From: an uncultured Catenibacterium sp.
GTDB taxonomy: Bacteria; Bacillota_I; Bacilli_A; Erysipelotrichales; Coprobacillaceae
Length of the DNA: 64,000 nt
Assembly (NCBI RefSeq): GCF_900540665.1
Contig: NZ_UQGV01000001.1
Location: forward strand, 1 to 64,000
Direction: 5' to 3'
The position numbers were made by a program, and so were the translations under genes. How positions within the stretch are numbered: position 1 is the stretch's first letter; each line of letters opens with the position of its first letter. The notes beneath the pieces were generated by a model. The model was not told the origin of the DNA and made no database searches. It worked only from the letters and a program-made list of their open reading frames with translations. Below are positions 62,750 through 64,000 of this stretch, in pieces.

Positions 62750-64000
62750 ATGTATATAGGAACACAGGATTTACTTAAGCAGTATGATGCTTATTTATTA
62801 GAACATGGTTATCAAATAGAGGAACTTGTTAATCTTGCAAGTGATGCTTTATTAAACCATTTCACAAAATATAATCAACTGGCTATTCTAATAGGACCAG
62901 GTAATAATGGGGCGGATGGCTATTCTTTAGGATTAAAACTAGAGAAACTAGGAAAACAAGTCAGCTATTATTACAGTGGGGATATAGGAAAGGTATCACA
63001 GGCTAATCGTTATTATCGTGATCATTGTGTTGATAATCATCTTATTTATGTAGATGAAGATAATATTAATACAATTAACTGGAATGACTATGATTGTATA
63101 GTAGATGGATTATTTGGGTTTGGATTAAATAGCGCCCCTAGAGGCATGTACAAGATCATGATAGAGTCTATTAACGATACTTATATTGGTATTGTCGGGG
63201 CTATTGATATCCCTACAGGACTTGACTGTAATACAGGAAAAGCGTATGAAACAGCATTAAAGGCAGATTTCACAGTTACTTTAACTGCTTTAAAACAAGG
63301 TTTCTTAGATCCCCGTTCATTAGAATATACAGGTGAAGTGATTTTAGAAACATTGGCTGTAAAGGACTGTTTCAAGGAAGCAGGCTTATTTGAATATGTA
63401 GGGCAGGAATATGCTAAAGCACATTTAAGAAAGAGAGTCTATAATGGTTATAAGAATATCTATGGAGTAGATGGTTTAATTGTAGGAAGTGACCAATATA
63501 CAGGTGCACCATTACTTGCGACTAAAGCAGCTTATTATACAGGTGCAGGTATTGTGAAGACAATTACTTCAGAAAAAGTGACTTCACTATTACCTCTTTA
63601 TATTCCTGAAGCTATTCCAGTTACGAGACCACAGATTTTCCATTATGATGATTTTGATGGTTATGATGCATTATTAGTCGGATGTGGTTTAGGGCTTGAA
63701 GAGGGTGCTTTTAGAGCCGTTATTGATATTATGACAGCTTCTATCTGCCCACTTGTCCTTGATGCAGATGCACTTACAATTCTATCTAGAAATATGCATT
63801 TATTAGAAAAACAGGATCGTAGTGTTATTCTTACGCCTCATATTGGTGAATTCAAACGTTTATGTCATGTAGAAGATTATCCTGATTTAATGATTGCAGC
63901 ACAGAGTTTTGCTTCAAAGTATCATTGTATTCTTGTCTTAAAAGGTCCTCATACTATAGTGACTGATGGTAAGACATCTTATCGTATTGCGTCTGGTAAT
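62750..64000 (+). CDS. nnr: Bifunctional NAD(P)H-hydrate epimerase / ADP-dependent dehydratase (3' end missing)
   Basis: 417 codons from ATG 62750 (AAGGGAGTG) to the window edge without a stop. The N-terminal YjeF_N epimerase has GPGNNGADGYSLGLKL near residue 50, VDGLFGFGLN near residue 118 and AIDIPTGLDCNTG near residue 146. The C-terminal carbohydrate-kinase-like dehydratase has VGSDQYTGAPLLATKAAYYT, LDADALTIL and TPHIGEFKRL. Repairs hydrated NADH and NADPH. About 70-90 more residues would be expected beyond the window. Confidence 0.93.
   Translation, partial: MYIGTQDLLKQYDAYLLEHGYQIEELVNLASDALLNHFTKYNQLAILIGPGNNGADGYSLGLKLEKLGKQVSYYYSGDIGKVSQANRYYRDHCVDNHLIYVDEDNINTINWNDYDCIVDGLFGFGLNSAPRGMYKIMIESINDTYIGIVGAIDIPTGLDCNTGKAYETALKADFTVTLTALKQGFLDPRSLEYTGEVILETLAVKDCFKEAGLFEYVGQEYAKAHLRKRVYNGYKNIYGVDGLIVGSDQYTGAPLLATKAAYYTGAGIVKTITSEKVTSLLPLYIPEAIPVTRPQIFHYDDFDGYDALLVGCGLGLEEGAFRAVIDIMTASICPLVLDADALTILSRNMHLLEKQDRSVILTPHIGEFKRLCHVEDYPDLMIAAQSFASKYHCILVLKGPHTIVTDGKTSYRIASGN

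Overview
The window reads as chromosome of a low-GC Gram-positive gut Firmicute, most like the Erysipelotrichia / Coprobacillaceae group (Catenibacterium-like). This is an inference from AT-rich codon use, strong AGGAGG-type ribosome binding sites, sigma-A promoters, a short-form HisG with HisZ, a DNPR-type MurE, split class I fumarase and a cdaA-cdaR-glmM operon. No rRNA was seen to settle it. Most genes are ordinary housekeeping genes in short operons separated by clear intrinsic terminators; accessory DNA occurs as small islands.

Layout. 1-2280: the 5' half of a LytTR-type response regulator, apparently interrupted by a repeat-bearing element end, divergent from a secreted-protein gene and three paralogous small membrane proteins behind a 21-bp-period direct repeat. 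2288-9149: gdhA, a zinc-ribbon protein, an aquaporin, small membrane proteins, an AEC transporter with a DhaS-like TetR regulator, and a degenerate oleate-hydratase homologue. 9150-10254: a group II intron remnant (domains V/VI) and a Phd/RelE toxin-antitoxin pair. 10319-18978: a complete histidine attenuator (leader peptide with four His codons, antiterminator, terminator) ahead of hisZGDBHAF-hisIE, then murE and a PHP-type hisJ; hisC is absent. 19000-29550: CDF transporter, galactokinase homologue, MgtE, a TSCPD protein, a single FluC, an MBL-fold protein, a LysR regulator, a degenerate zincin-like protein, enolase behind an array of operator-like repeats, and an EamA transporter.

29551-39630: a YtrA/ABC cassette, GH1 6-phospho-beta-glucosidase, a Cys-less rhodanese, tRNA-Trp, an HPr paralogue that has lost the phosphorylatable His but keeps the Ser-46 site, a Cof phosphatase, an M19 dipeptidase, two RpiR-type regulators bracketing split fumarase genes, and HU. 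39671-50976: a flavodoxin-like protein, PduL, cdaA-cdaR-glmM, an OmpR/histidine kinase pair, an Fe-S aldo/keto reductase with two overlapping thioredoxin-like lipoproteins, deoD, an HAD phosphatase and alr. 50956-54909: a lone serine recombinase, a membrane-anchored thioredoxin-like protein, a decayed IS605/TnpB element with both end hairpins, a YebC/TACO1 protein and a flavoprotein. 55034-64000: a full branched-chain amino-acid ABC operon, a HigB/HigA-M78 toxin-antitoxin module (toxin frameshifted), an Ig-repeat NlpC/P60 hydrolase behind a CiaR-like box, and the 5' part of nnr.

The most interesting points are the Tyr-15 HPr paralogue (a possible Crh analogue), the LytTR-linked secreted-protein and membrane-paralogue cassette, the intact his attenuator, the AGTTAG/CTAACT array before eno, the CTTAAG-N5-CTTAAG box before the wall hydrolase, and the HigB gene that becomes family-like only after a -1 shift.
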